Source of the DNA: Psychrobacter sp. JCM 18902
GTDB taxonomy: Bacteria; Pseudomonadota; Gammaproteobacteria; Pseudomonadales; Moraxellaceae
Length of the DNA: 64,000 bases
Assembly: GCF_904846615.1 (NCBI RefSeq)
Contig: NZ_CAJHBK010000001.1
Coordinates: forward strand, 558,001-622,000
Reading direction: 5' to 3'
Shown here: positions 8,127 to 17,430 of the stretch, in pieces
Numbering within the stretch: the first letter of the stretch is position 1
How the letters are laid out: each line of letters starts with the position of its first letter
The notes under the pieces: generated by a model
Told to the model about the DNA's origin: nothing
Databases searched by the model: none
Seen by the model: the letters and a program-made list of their open reading frames with translations, nothing else
Translations under genes and position numbers: made by a program

Positions 8127-9329
8127 TTATTCAGCAACGTCTAGATCAGCAACCGCTTTTTCGATACGTGATAACGCATCTTTTAGCGTTGCTTCATCAG
8201 TCGCGTAAGAGATGCGCATATAGCCACCAAGACCAAAGGCGTCACCAGGCACCACTGCAACGCCAACCTTCTCTAACAACCATGCTGAAAATTCAGTACA
8301 TGATGACAGACCAGCGGCTTTGATGAGTGGTTTGATATCAGGATATACGTAGAAAGCGCCATCAGGACGCAGGCAGGTGATACCTTTAATCGCGTTCAAA
8401 CCATCAACGACTAGATCACAACGCTTTTCAAAGGCTTCTACCATCGGGGTGAGCACGCTTTGATCACCACTGATAGCAGCTTCAGCAGCAACTTGGCTGA
8501 TCGATGTTGGGCATGAGGTTGACTGTGATTGTACTTTTTTCATTGCCCCAATCAGCTTGGCAGGGCCACCAGCATAACCAATACGCCAGCCAGTCATCGC
8601 ATATGCTTTTGACACGCCATTTAAAATAATCGCCCGCTCTTTTAGCTCAGGTGCTGCATTCAAAATATTGTAGAACTTATCGCCCGTCCAGCGGATGTGC
8701 TCATACATGTCATCTGAAACGACATAAATTTGTGGGTGCTTTTTCAGCACGTCAGCGATGGCTTTTAGCTCATCCAACGTGTAAATCATACCGGTTGGGT
8801 TAGAGGGGCTGTTTAGTACCAGCATTTTAGTTTTGTCAGTGATGGCGTCTTCTAACTGCTCAGCGGTGATTTTGAAATCTTGCTCAGCAGGGCATTTGAC
8901 GATGACTGGCACACCTTCTGCAATGATGACCATGTCAGGATAGCTGACCCAGTAAGGTGCCGGAATGATGACTTCATCACCTGGATTGATAAAGGCTTGC
9001 GCAAGGTTAAAAAATGATTGTTTACCACCGACCGATACTAGGATTTCATTGGGCTCATAGCTGATGTTGTTGTCACGTTTGAACTTCTCAATAATGGCTT
9101 TTTTGAGCTCTGGCGTACCATCGACAGCGGTGTATTTGGTAAAACCGTCATTAATGGCATCGATGGCTGCTTTTTTGATGTGCTCTGGCGTATCAAAATC
9201 AGGTTCACCCGCACCCAGACCGATAATGTCTTTACCAGCTGCTTTTAGCTCTTTGGCTTTATTGGTAATCGCTAGCGTAGGCGATGGTTTGATGTTGTTG
9301 ACGCGGTCAGAGAGTTGCAATTCGCTCAT
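8127..9329 (-). CDS. aspC: Class I PLP-dependent aspartate aminotransferase (subgroup I-beta/gamma type)
   Basis: This 400-residue enzyme is predicted to transfer the amino group between aspartate and 2-oxoglutarate in the cytoplasm. The family pattern is complete: GLGAGEPDFDTP, YTAVDGTPELKKAI, APYWVSYPDM, the NSPSNPTG motif, VVSDDMYEHI, and the PLP-lysine motif NGVSKAYAMTGWRIGY. These match the short AspC/AatA branch found widely in bacteria, some members of which also act on prephenate or aromatic substrates. It is monocistronic, flanked by a terminator downstream and a long spacer upstream. Start ATG at 9329 follows an AGGAT ribosome-binding site. Confidence 0.93.
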   Translation of the reverse strand: MSELQLSDRVNNIKPSPTLAITNKAKELKAAGKDIIGLGAGEPDFDTPEHIKKAAIDAINDGFTKYTAVDGTPELKKAIIEKFKRDNNISYEPNEILVSVGGKQSFFNLAQAFINPGDEVIIPAPYWVSYPDMVIIAEGVPVIVKCPAEQDFKITAEQLEDAITDKTKMLVLNSPSNPTGMIYTLDELKAIADVLKKHPQIYVVSDDMYEHIRWTGDKFYNILNAAPELKERAIILNGVSKAYAMTGWRIGYAGGPAKLIGAMKKVQSQSTSCPTSISQVAAEAAISGDQSVLTPMVEAFEKRCDLVVDGLNAIKGITCLRPDGAFYVYPDIKPLIKAAGLSSCTEFSAWLLEKVGVAVVPGDAFGLGGYMRISYATDEATLKDALSRIEKAVADLDVAE

Positions 9330-9886
9330 GAGAGATCCTTTTTATAGTGGAGTGGGATTGGTGAAGCACTATCATTAATTGTATAACGTTTGAGATGTCA
9401 TTAGGACACGATATCAGGAGGACATGATATCAGGCAGTTTCAAAAACTGTCGCAACGGAAGTTGATTTTTGAAAACAAATAACCGTTAATAAAGACAAGC
9501 GTTTTTAACAGGTTGGATATTTTCATGATAAATACGTTGACTAATCAGCCCTTTAATTCAAATATATTTTTGATTTTTAGTATTGTAGCATGCCGTAATT
9601 AGGCTGTCTTATAAGGCTAGTAACATAAAACGACAGACCTAAGAGCAATTTTTCCAGTGCGTGAGAGTAGACAGGTTCAGTCAATTAAGAGACGCATTGA
9701 TTGCGAAACCACAACAATAAATCGATAGCCTTGCGCTATGATTGTTTAGATTTAATAAATAAAATGGATGATACCTTAATGAAAAAGGGTTAATGCCATC
9801 AGCTGACTAAAGATGATACGCAAGTGTTTGACACCTGAATACATGGTAAGTTTTGTACTATCAGCACAAATAAAAGGACGTTTACG
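9330..9886. other. Intergenic spacer between divergent aspC and the SDR operon
   Basis: About 557 bp with no supportable gene. It must contain promoters for both flanking units. A 15-bp near-direct repeat (GGACACGATATCAGG at 9404, GGACATGATATCAGG at 9420) lies about 75 bp upstream of the aminotransferase start and could be an operator or chance. A TTGACA hexamer occurs at 9838-9843 ahead of the SDR gene, without a good -10. Confidence 0.4.
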
Positions 9887-10624
9887 ATGACTGACTCTAC
9901 TAAGAAATTACATATAATTATTACTGGCGCGACGTCTGGTATTGGCAATCAATTGGCAAAAGACTATCTACTAGAAGGTCATCATGTCTATGCCGTTGGT
10001 CGAGACGATAGCGCATTGGCTGAGCTTGAGTCATTAGGCGCAGAAACGGTTGACTTAGATCTCATGGATCGGGATAAAGTTATCGACGCTTTTGAAAAAA
10101 TTGAAGAGGTTGATTTGGCGATTTGTGGCGCTGGCATGTGTGAATATTTGGACATGCCAAACTTCGATAGCGCCTCGTTTATGAAAGTGATGTCGGTAAA
10201 TATGGGTACGTTGTCACATGCTATCGAAGGGATATTGCCAAAGCTAATCGCCTCAAAAGGTCGTCTGGTTGGCATTGGTTCAGCATCTGCTTATGTGCCG
10301 TTTGCTCGTGCCGAAGCTTATGGCAGCTCAAAGGCTGCCATCCATTACCTAATGAAAACTTTGCAAATTAGCCTTGCACCGCATGATGTGTCGGTAAGTT
10401 TGGTCGTGCCTGGTTTTGTCGAGACGCCAATGACTAAGCAAAACGATTTTCCCATGCCCTTTATCCAAACAACAGCGCAGGCAAGCCAAGCTATTCGTGT
10501 TGGTATCGCGAGTGGTCACGATGTGATCGAATTTCCCAAAAAGCTCACTTTACCGCTAAAGGTATTGGGTACGCTGCCAGATTTGGTGTGGCAGCAAGTC
10601 AGTGAAAAAATTAATAAAAAATAG
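9887..10624 (+). CDS. Short-chain dehydrogenase/reductase in a fatty-acid-modification cluster
   Basis: A classical SDR of 245 residues. The cofactor motif TGATSGIG is at about residues 14-21 and the catalytic YGSSK follows the strand serine in IGSASAY, so the Ser-Tyr-Lys triad is present. The C-terminal VVPGFVETPMT is the usual post-catalytic motif. The substrate cannot be read from sequence. The gene leads an operon with an FAD oxidoreductase, DUF1365, a cyclopropane-synthase-like methyltransferase and a DUF2177 protein, so a role in membrane lipid modification is inferred. Start ATG follows AAAAGGA. Confidence 0.9.
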   Translation: MTDSTKKLHIIITGATSGIGNQLAKDYLLEGHHVYAVGRDDSALAELESLGAETVDLDLMDRDKVIDAFEKIEEVDLAICGAGMCEYLDMPNFDSASFMKVMSVNMGTLSHAIEGILPKLIASKGRLVGIGSASAYVPFARAEAYGSSKAAIHYLMKTLQISLAPHDVSVSLVVPGFVETPMTKQNDFPMPFIQTTAQASQAIRVGIASGHDVIEFPKKLTLPLKVLGTLPDLVWQQVSEKINKK

Positions 10625-10680
10625 CTTATATTGAAGAACTGTTAAAAAAAATTACTAAAAATATGGAAAGGAACGCATCA

Positions 10681-12396
10681 ATGCTGTTTAACCACCGTAA
10701 ACGTAAGAACCTAGAGACAGTCTCTCATGAAGCCAGCAGCCTCTCAAAACAGACGACTAACGCTCAAGCTAAAAAACGTATTGCTATCATTGGCTCAGGT
10801 GTATCAGGATTGACTTGCGCTCATTATCTGGTGGCGCAACATGAAGTGACAGTGTTCGAGGCTAATGATTATATTGGCGGGCATGTAAATACCATCGATG
10901 TGGCGCTACAAGATGGCAAAAAAGCAAAAAGCAGCAATGTGGAAAACAGTGCCATAGATACTGGCTTTATCGTCTTTAATGAGCGTACTTATCCCAATTT
11001 CTTTCGGCTACTGCATGAGCTGCAAGTGCCGTTTCAATCGACTGACATGAGCTTTTCGGTAAAGAATACAACGCGCCATTTTGAATACAATGGTCACACG
11101 CTCAATACTTTATTATCGCAGCGTAAGAATGTTTTCAATCCAAAATTTTGGCAATTTATCAAAGATATTTTACAGTTCAATAAGCATATCAAGCAGCTAC
11201 GCCAAGACTATGAAATGGCACGTACTAAAGGGCAAGATGTTAGTGTTTTTACTGAGCAAACACTGGGCAGCTATCTCACAGAAAAAAGTTATGGCAAGCT
11301 GTTTATAGATAACTATTTGCTGCCAATGGTTTCTGCCATTTGGTCAACCAGTCTGCATGAAGTGCAAGACTTCCCACTGGTGTTTTTTGCACAGTTCTTT
11401 GACAATCACGGCTTGCTTGATGTGGTTAATCGTCCGCAGTGGTTTACGATTAGAGGTGGCTCAAAACAGTACGTCAATAAGTTGATTCCACGCTTCATCA
11501 AAGCGGGCGGTAAGGTGAGAGTAAACAGTCCCGTACAGTCTGTGGTTCGCGATGGTGAGCAAGTATTATTGACGGTTCAAAATAAAAGCATTACTGACAA
11601 CAATATCGAAAGCTTGAACGAAAAATTGGTATTTGACGAAGTTATCTTTGCTTGTCATGCAGACACCGCGCTCAAAATTTTAACAGACGCCAGTAAGGAT
11701 GAAAATGAGGTGCTCAGACATTTTCGCTTTACCAAAAATACCGCCGTACTGCATACCGATGTCAGTGTCCTACCGAACAAGCCGTTGGCATGGGCCAGCT
11801 GGAATTATCTGATTGATGAGAGTCTCGCAAATCAAAAAGCGCAAATATCAGCAAAACCAGTGCTGACTTATCACATGAATATTCTGCAACGCCTGACCAA
11901 AAAACACAATTATTTGGTTACGCTGAATCCAGAAACCGTTCATGAAAATATTGACGATAAGCACGTCATTAAGCGCATCGATTATAGCCATCCTGTGTTT
12001 GATAAAGCGATGATTGAGGCGCAAAGCATATGGTCGAGTATCTCTGGTAACGGCATGCACACACATTTTTGCGGTGCCTATTGGTTTAATGGTTTTCATG
12101 AAGATGGTGTACGTAGCGGTCTACGTGTCTGCCAGGCGCTCGGTCATGATATTGTCATAAAAGACGAGGTTGATCCGGCTCATCTGCCTGATGCCGAGAG
12201 CGCACATACGCCGTTTCGTTATAAGGACCTACCGGTAAAGGCAGATAGCAAATTGCGCACACTTAATAAGCGTGAGGTGGTCACGGCGCTCACCAACCAG
12301 GAGTTGATTGAGTACATTGAACGTTTACAACCGACTGTTAAAAGTGATGAATCAAAGCGAAAGCGTCGCTTATTTGGTTGTCATAACGTGCAGTGA
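10681..12396 (+). CDS. FAD/NAD(P)-binding amine-oxidase-family protein (COG2907 type)
   Basis: A flavoprotein of about 571 residues with an N-terminal dinucleotide-binding fold (IAIIGSGVSGLTCAHYL, then the acidic strand end VFEANDYIGGHVNT). The body matches the COG2907 group of amine-oxidase-like proteins (IDTGFIVFNERTYPNF, FIDNYLLPMVSAIWS, WFTIRGGSKQYV, and a C-terminal HFCGAYWFNGFHEDGV). Such proteins are nearly always encoded next to DUF1365 and Cfa-like genes, and relatives have been tied to methyl- or furan-fatty-acid synthesis in alphaproteobacteria. I choose ATG 10681 because GGAAAGG lies 8 bases upstream; an ATG at 10663 would overlap that site. Confidence 0.9.
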   Translation: MLFNHRKRKNLETVSHEASSLSKQTTNAQAKKRIAIIGSGVSGLTCAHYLVAQHEVTVFEANDYIGGHVNTIDVALQDGKKAKSSNVENSAIDTGFIVFNERTYPNFFRLLHELQVPFQSTDMSFSVKNTTRHFEYNGHTLNTLLSQRKNVFNPKFWQFIKDILQFNKHIKQLRQDYEMARTKGQDVSVFTEQTLGSYLTEKSYGKLFIDNYLLPMVSAIWSTSLHEVQDFPLVFFAQFFDNHGLLDVVNRPQWFTIRGGSKQYVNKLIPRFIKAGGKVRVNSPVQSVVRDGEQVLLTVQNKSITDNNIESLNEKLVFDEVIFACHADTALKILTDASKDENEVLRHFRFTKNTAVLHTDVSVLPNKPLAWASWNYLIDESLANQKAQISAKPVLTYHMNILQRLTKKHNYLVTLNPETVHENIDDKHVIKRIDYSHPVFDKAMIEAQSIWSSISGNGMHTHFCGAYWFNGFHEDGVRSGLRVCQALGHDIVIKDEVDPAHLPDAESAHTPFRYKDLPVKADSKLRTLNKREVVTALTNQELIEYIERLQPTVKSDESKRKRRLFGCHNVQ

Positions 12397-12437
12397 TTTT
12401 GGCAGTGAAATCAACGAACACTATTGAAGAGAATGTT

Positions 12438-13427
12438 ATGTCTATTGAAACCGACACGCCTAATAAGCTGTTACCCCATCAGTTGTTCCATGGGACGACT
12501 TGGCACAGTCGGTTACTGCCAAGTGTGCATAAATTTGCGTATCCATACCGTTATTGGGGCATCAATATCAGCGCATTGGCTAAAGGGCTGGAGCTTCCTG
12601 AAGTAAGTACAGGTATTAGTAGCAAAAATAAGCTTTTAAAAAAGTTGCTTTCAAAAGGGCGACTGGTCAAAGGATTACCATTATTTTCAGCAAAGAAAAA
12701 AGCTTTGCAGCAGTTTTGTCCTGATGATTACTTACAAGGTCTACCTTTACAAGAGTCAAATAGCCTAAGTGATTTCTCAATGAGTGGTAAGCATGATAAG
12801 CATGATAATTGTCGTTCAAATTCTGTTCAGACACTTAATCATCGCTTAAACCAAACGTTTACTGAGCAAACGGGTAGTGCGCCAACAGGCGATATTATTG
12901 GGATGCTCGTTTGCCGCAATGCGGGCATATATTTTAGTCCAGTCAATTTTTACTTAGGTTTCGATGAGCAGCAGATGCCCTCGCATTTATTGGCTGAAGT
13001 CTCTAATACACCGTGGGATAAGCGCCATTATTATGGGTTTACACTCAATGGCACGAATACTGAATTTTGTCATAATAAAGATTTTCATGTCTCACCTTTT
13101 AACCCGGTCGATCAGCTATATCGTTGGCAGGTTAAGGTAAAAAAGCAGCCGGATAATTGCTTGCAAGTTCGTATTGCTATCGATATCAGCGATGAGCGCG
13201 GTGAGGTATTAAAAACGGGTATAAAAATGGCTGGCGTTCCAATGACCGCCACAACGATTCGCAACAGTTTGCGAAAAAATCCGCTAATGAACATGACCTC
13301 TGTAACCCGTATTTATTGGCATGCTTTCAAGCTTTATGCGATTAAAAAAGTGCCTTATATTCATTATGATGAAAAACTGGCCGATAGCCAACAGAACAAA
13401 GCACCGACTCCAAAAGATATTCTTTGA
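12438..13427 (+). CDS. DUF1365 family protein
   Basis: A protein of 329 residues belonging to DUF1365 (COG3496). Family features are the N-terminal LFHGTTWHSRLLPSVHKFAYPYRY, the central NPVNFYLGF-like motif (here SPVNFYLGFD), EVSNTPWDKRHYYGF, KDFHVSPFNPVDQLYRW and the C-terminal YWHAFKLYAIKKVPYI. Biochemistry is unknown. It is fixed between the COG2907 flavoprotein and the Cfa-like methyltransferase in many bacteria. A GTG at 12393 that overlaps the preceding stop is in frame, but ATG 12438 has a GAAGAGAA ribosome-binding region and fits the family N-terminus better. Compared with relatives there is a hydrophilic insert near residues 90-135. Confidence 0.9.
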   Translation: MSIETDTPNKLLPHQLFHGTTWHSRLLPSVHKFAYPYRYWGINISALAKGLELPEVSTGISSKNKLLKKLLSKGRLVKGLPLFSAKKKALQQFCPDDYLQGLPLQESNSLSDFSMSGKHDKHDNCRSNSVQTLNHRLNQTFTEQTGSAPTGDIIGMLVCRNAGIYFSPVNFYLGFDEQQMPSHLLAEVSNTPWDKRHYYGFTLNGTNTEFCHNKDFHVSPFNPVDQLYRWQVKVKKQPDNCLQVRIAIDISDERGEVLKTGIKMAGVPMTATTIRNSLRKNPLMNMTSVTRIYWHAFKLYAIKKVPYIHYDEKLADSQQNKAPTPKDIL

Positions 13428-13510
13428 TCGTTTAAGGGCTAACGATCAGCCAAAGAAATTTATCAGCTTAACGCTTAAGCATAGAGTATTTAAACAAGGA
13501 TGAATATACG

Positions 13511-15007
13511 ATGTCAGCACGACCAACCGACCGAGCACCCGTTTCAACATTAGGAAAATTGACCGCACAGATGAGTAAAGTCGTCAATGAGCGCGCCATT
13601 TTTCAGCCCGTCAGTGCGGGAATGAATCAATTGGCAAGAAAACTCATCTTCCGCGCATTAGCGCATATCCAGTTTGGTAGCCTGACTATAGTCGAAGCAT
13701 TCGATGAGCAAGCACATAATACCGTCAGCTTCGGTAAAGTATCCGATAGTGTCGCGAGCAGTTCGGCAGTGGGCCGCCATTCACTACACGTTACCTTGAT
13801 GATTCATGATCCTACTGTATATCGGCAGCTGTTGCTTGGCGGCTCTATTGCGCTAGCAGACAGCTATATCAATGGTGAGTGGGATACGGACGATTTGACA
13901 GGGCTGATTCGGTTGGCAGCGCGTAACTTGGCGGTGTTGAATAAATTAGAAAATCGCTTTGCAGGTGTGAGTAAGGCGTTTGAAAAAGCGAAGCATCGGC
14001 TACGTAGCAATGATCAGTCTGGTGCCAAGTCTAATATTTTAGCGCATTATGATTTGGGCAATGATATGTATCAGCGGTTTTTGGACGATACGATGATGTA
14101 TTCAGCAGCAGTATATCGTACGCCTGATGTATCACTGAGCGCAGCACAGCAGCATAAACTGGCGCTCATTTGCCAGCGATTACAATTGACGCCTGATGAT
14201 CATGTGATAGAAATTGGCACAGGGTGGGGCGGTTTTGCTATTTATGCCGCCACACATTATGGCTGTCACATAACGACGACGACCATCTCTGATGCCCAGT
14301 ATGATGAGGCGCAGCGCCGAGTCGATGCGGCAGGACTGTCTGATAAAATTACCCTGCTGAAGCAAGACTATCGTGAGCTGACAGGGCAGTACGATAAGCT
14401 AGTCAGTATCGAGATGATTGAAGCCGTTGGGCACGAGTACTTACCGACGTTTTTTGCCAAATGTAATAGCTTACTCAAACCCACAGGGCTGATGGTGCTG
14501 CAAGCGATTACTTTTAACGATCAAAACTACCAAGATTATGTTAATTCAGTTGATTTTATTCAGACGCATATTTTTCCTGGTGGTTGTTTGCTGTCTAATC
14601 AAGAGCTAAATACGCAGTTTACGAAACAAACCGACATGGTTATCAAGCAGCTACATGATTACGGTTTTGACTATGCTCATACCTTGCGCGACTGGCGTGC
14701 GGCGTTTATGGCACAGCGTGAAGAAATTAAGAGGCTTGGTTATGATGATGCCTTTATTCGCTTGTGGGATTTTTACTTTTGCTACTGCGAAGGTGGATTT
14801 TTAGAGCGTACTATCGGCGTGGTACAGTTGACCGCAGTGAAGCCGGATAATATTGATGTGATGCATTTCTCTGATTTGTCTTCTCATGACACTCTGACCG
14901 ATGAGCAAAGCAGCCGCCTGATTCACGATATTATGAATTCTCATGAAAGCGGTAATGCCAACAACGGTGATGGCCAAGACGCCTCCAAACGAAACATAGC
15001 GTCTTAA
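13511..15007 (+). CDS. Cyclopropane-fatty-acyl-phospholipid synthase family methyltransferase
   Basis: This 498-residue SAM-dependent methyltransferase acts on unsaturated acyl chains of phospholipids. An N-terminal lipid-binding region of about 170 residues (LADSYINGEWDTDDLTGLI) precedes the catalytic domain. That domain has the family entry motif HYDLGNDMYQRFLDDTMMYS, the SAM loop EIGTGWGGFAIYAA, and DFIQTHIFPGGCLLS. It may be a true cyclopropane synthase or, given the neighbours, a methyl-group transferase for methyl or furan fatty acids (UfaM-like); sequence alone does not decide. It lies 83 bp after DUF1365 in the same operon. Confidence 0.93.
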   Translation: MSARPTDRAPVSTLGKLTAQMSKVVNERAIFQPVSAGMNQLARKLIFRALAHIQFGSLTIVEAFDEQAHNTVSFGKVSDSVASSSAVGRHSLHVTLMIHDPTVYRQLLLGGSIALADSYINGEWDTDDLTGLIRLAARNLAVLNKLENRFAGVSKAFEKAKHRLRSNDQSGAKSNILAHYDLGNDMYQRFLDDTMMYSAAVYRTPDVSLSAAQQHKLALICQRLQLTPDDHVIEIGTGWGGFAIYAATHYGCHITTTTISDAQYDEAQRRVDAAGLSDKITLLKQDYRELTGQYDKLVSIEMIEAVGHEYLPTFFAKCNSLLKPTGLMVLQAITFNDQNYQDYVNSVDFIQTHIFPGGCLLSNQELNTQFTKQTDMVIKQLHDYGFDYAHTLRDWRAAFMAQREEIKRLGYDDAFIRLWDFYFCYCEGGFLERTIGVVQLTAVKPDNIDVMHFSDLSSHDTLTDEQSSRLIHDIMNSHESGNANNGDGQDASKRNIAS

Positions 15008-15108
15008 CAAGTTGCGTTTCAACAGGTAGTGTCTTAACAAACACTGACTTAACAAGCGCTGATGGAAATAAGCTGGGATTAAAAAACGCTAATTAAAAGG
15101 ATGTGGTT

Positions 15109-15519
15109 ATGGGTTATGTATTTATATATCTGGCTGCTGTGCTTATATTTTTGGGTATTGACGCAGTTTGGCTCAAGACCATGACTGGCTTATTTTATGA
15201 AAAGCGTATCGGGCATCTGCTTGCCGATGAGCCAAACATGATTGCTGCTGGTGTTTTCTATATGTTTTATCTACTGGCTCTCTGTATTTTGATTTTATAT
15301 CCACAAATCAAAGCAGGCGCTTCGATTGGTCATATATTCTTGCTTGGTGGCTTGATAGGGCTGATGGCCTACGGTACTTATGACTTTACCAGTTTAGCGT
15401 TGTACAAAGGTTTTACACTAGATACAGCGTTGGTTGATTTTGCTTGGGGCGGTATCTTGACAGGTTCAGTGAGCGCCATTGTTGCTTGGCTTGCTTATCG
15501 TTTTCATTGGTTGAGCTAA
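15109..15519 (+). CDS. DUF2177 family small membrane protein
   Basis: A protein of 136 residues with four membrane segments, matching DUF2177: the N-terminal IFLGIDAVWLKTM motif with a charged residue inside the membrane, LLADEPNMIAAGVFYMFYL, YGTYDFTSLALYKG and LVDFAWGGILTGSVSAIVAW. Function is unknown, but it is a regular member of Cfa/COG2907/DUF1365 operons. I start at ATG 15109 (AAAAGG 8 bases upstream); a GTG at 15103 is in frame but too close to that site. Confidence 0.88.
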   Translation: MGYVFIYLAAVLIFLGIDAVWLKTMTGLFYEKRIGHLLADEPNMIAAGVFYMFYLLALCILILYPQIKAGASIGHIFLLGGLIGLMAYGTYDFTSLALYKGFTLDTALVDFAWGGILTGSVSAIVAWLAYRFHWLS

Positions 15520-15645
15520 AGTTAAATAGCTTAAGATTTACATAACCTAGACCATTCAATGACAGAGTGCTGTTTGTGCTCTCTTGTGAGCTGCTGTATA
15601 AATGATACTTACTATCAACACGCCCTAAATCATTCAAGGATTTTT

Positions 15646-16191
15646 ATGCCGCAATACAATACCAGCTCGACTGCCAAAAAAGCCCCATTAAATCATGAGC
15701 TATATATGTCGATACTCATGACGCCTGATATGGCGAATTTTATTGGCAATGTGCATGGTGGTGATTTGCTTAAGATGCTAGATCAAGTCGCTTACGCTTG
15801 CGCCAGTCGCTATAGCGGCAATTATGTGGTGACGCTGTCTGTCGACCAAGTGATGTTCCGTGAGCCTATATATGTTGGCGAATTGGTCACCTTTGCGGCA
15901 AGTGTTAATTATGTGGGAAATACTTCAATGGAGGTCGGCATTCGCGTCGAAGCAGAAGACGTTCGAGCCCGTACTGTACGCCATACCAACAGCTGCTATT
16001 TTACGATGGTCGCTATCGATGATAATGGCAAGCCCACCCCTGCGCCGCCACTTGATATCAAAAATCCCATGCAGCAATGCCGCGCCGATGCCGCACTAGA
16101 GCGTAAAAACCTGCGTCTGGAAAGCTCGCATCGACCCAGTTGTGATATCGGAGATATGATTGGTGAGCTGGCTAATTCTCATGATCGTTAA
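15646..16191 (+). CDS. Acyl-CoA thioesterase, hotdog fold
   Basis: A thioesterase of 181 residues of the YciA/BFIT-type hotdog family, hydrolysing acyl-CoA to free acid and CoA. Key motifs are GNVHGGDLLKMLDQVAYACASRY, with the family Asn and Gly-Gly, and VTLSVDQVMFREPIYVGELV. The true start is ATG 15646, preceded by CAAGGA; reading further upstream gives a Cys-rich leader unlike the family. It follows the DUF2177 gene by 126 bp in the same orientation, and a lipid-related role fits the cluster, though it may be independently transcribed. Confidence 0.92.
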   Translation: MPQYNTSSTAKKAPLNHELYMSILMTPDMANFIGNVHGGDLLKMLDQVAYACASRYSGNYVVTLSVDQVMFREPIYVGELVTFAASVNYVGNTSMEVGIRVEAEDVRARTVRHTNSCYFTMVAIDDNGKPTPAPPLDIKNPMQQCRADAALERKNLRLESSHRPSCDIGDMIGELANSHDR

Positions 16192-16293
16192 GAGGAATAG
16201 ACCTTGTATAGTCAGTTAAACGGCTTTCAATATAGGGTCTATTGATCTGGTTAAATACATATCTGCGTTCAAAAAGCCTATATCGAGATTATT

Positions 16294-17415
16294 ATGAGCT
16301 TAAAACCATCGGAAGCCGAGTCACACGCTCCTATTTCTCATCAGCCAGCGCCGCATAATAGTCGTGCTCGAGGCGCTGGCACGCTCATTACAGACGCCAC
16401 TTCTGATGGTAATTCTCATTCTGTATTAGACGATTCTGCTAAGTCGACAACCAATAAAGACCAGCAACATTCCGCTTCATTGGTAACGGTATTAATTGCC
16501 GTTGGAGCCAACATCATCATCGCGATTGCCAAAACGGTAGCAGCATTTATGACGGGTTCTGCTTCTATGATCGCAGAGTCAGCGCATTCGTGGGCAGATG
16601 CAGGTAACGGTACCTTATTAATCGTCGCCGAGAAAAAGGCGATCAAACCTGCTGATGAAAGCCATCCCCTCGGCTATGGCAAAGAAGCTTATGTCTGGTC
16701 GATGATTGCCGCTTTTGGTGTCTTTATGGCAGGTTCGATTGTCTCCATTTATACTGGTATCACCGAGTGGAATGCTGCGGAAAGCGAGACCAACTATACC
16801 ATCGGTTTCATTGTATTGGCGATTGCGTTTGTGCTCGAAGGGTTTTCATTAGGGCAAGCTTACTTACAAAGTAAAAAGCATGGTGAAGCGATAAATGTCA
16901 GCGCCATTGGCTATGTGGTCGATACGTCAAACCCAACTTTACGTGGCGTATTCTTTGAAGACTTGGCAGCTGTCATTGGCTTGGTTGTCGCTGCTGCTGC
17001 CATGGGTATGCATGCTTATACGGGACAGCCGTTTTGGGATGCGCTCGGCTCTATCATTGTCGGAATATTATTGGGTGCGGTAGCCATCTTTTTAATTAGC
17101 CGTAACCGTGACTTTTTGGTCGGTTATAAAGTATCAGAGAGGATACATGGCTATGCATTGAGCGAGTTACTCAATCATCCAGATATAGATAGTGTGTCGT
17201 ACTTACATTTGGAGTGGGTGGGACCCAAAAAGATATTTATGGTGGCGGCAGTCGATATCGCTGGTAATCAAAAAGAAAAAGAGATTGCCCAAAAATTCGA
17301 AATTATTGAAAGTCAGTTCCGTGCGAATCCTTTATTTCAGGAAGCTATCCTGACATTATCTGTACCCAATGCCGAAACTTTGAGCTTACCCAATAGTTAT
17401 AACCAAGATGCCTGA
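16294..17415 (+). CDS. Cation diffusion facilitator (CDF/SLC30-type) metal transporter
   Basis: A 373-residue inner-membrane cation/proton antiporter. After a hydrophilic N-terminal tail of about 65 residues come the CDF membrane helices, including SASMIAESAHSWADAGNGTLL with the His and Asp metal ligands, HPLGYGKEAYVWSMIAAF, and FEDLAAVIGLVVAA. A C-terminal cytoplasmic domain of about 100 residues follows. The pattern resembles the SLC30A9-like branch. The metal (zinc, iron or manganese) cannot be assigned from sequence. The DUF2059 gene follows after 15 bp, suggesting one transcript. Confidence 0.9.
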   Translation: MSLKPSEAESHAPISHQPAPHNSRARGAGTLITDATSDGNSHSVLDDSAKSTTNKDQQHSASLVTVLIAVGANIIIAIAKTVAAFMTGSASMIAESAHSWADAGNGTLLIVAEKKAIKPADESHPLGYGKEAYVWSMIAAFGVFMAGSIVSIYTGITEWNAAESETNYTIGFIVLAIAFVLEGFSLGQAYLQSKKHGEAINVSAIGYVVDTSNPTLRGVFFEDLAAVIGLVVAAAAMGMHAYTGQPFWDALGSIIVGILLGAVAIFLISRNRDFLVGYKVSERIHGYALSELLNHPDIDSVSYLHLEWVGPKKIFMVAAVDIAGNQKEKEIAQKFEIIESQFRANPLFQEAILTLSVPNAETLSLPNSYNQDA

Positions 17416-17430
17416 TAAAGAGAAACTAAT

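Noticed and set aside
9404..9434. 15-bp near-direct repeat GGACAYGATATCAGG as an operator
   Set aside because: Two copies only, with no regulator gene or promoter element in a telling position; noted in the spacer entry instead.
15619..15627. CACGCCCTA resembling a MITE end upstream of the thioesterase gene
   Set aside because: Only nine bases match and no longer element or opposite end is nearby; this can occur by chance.
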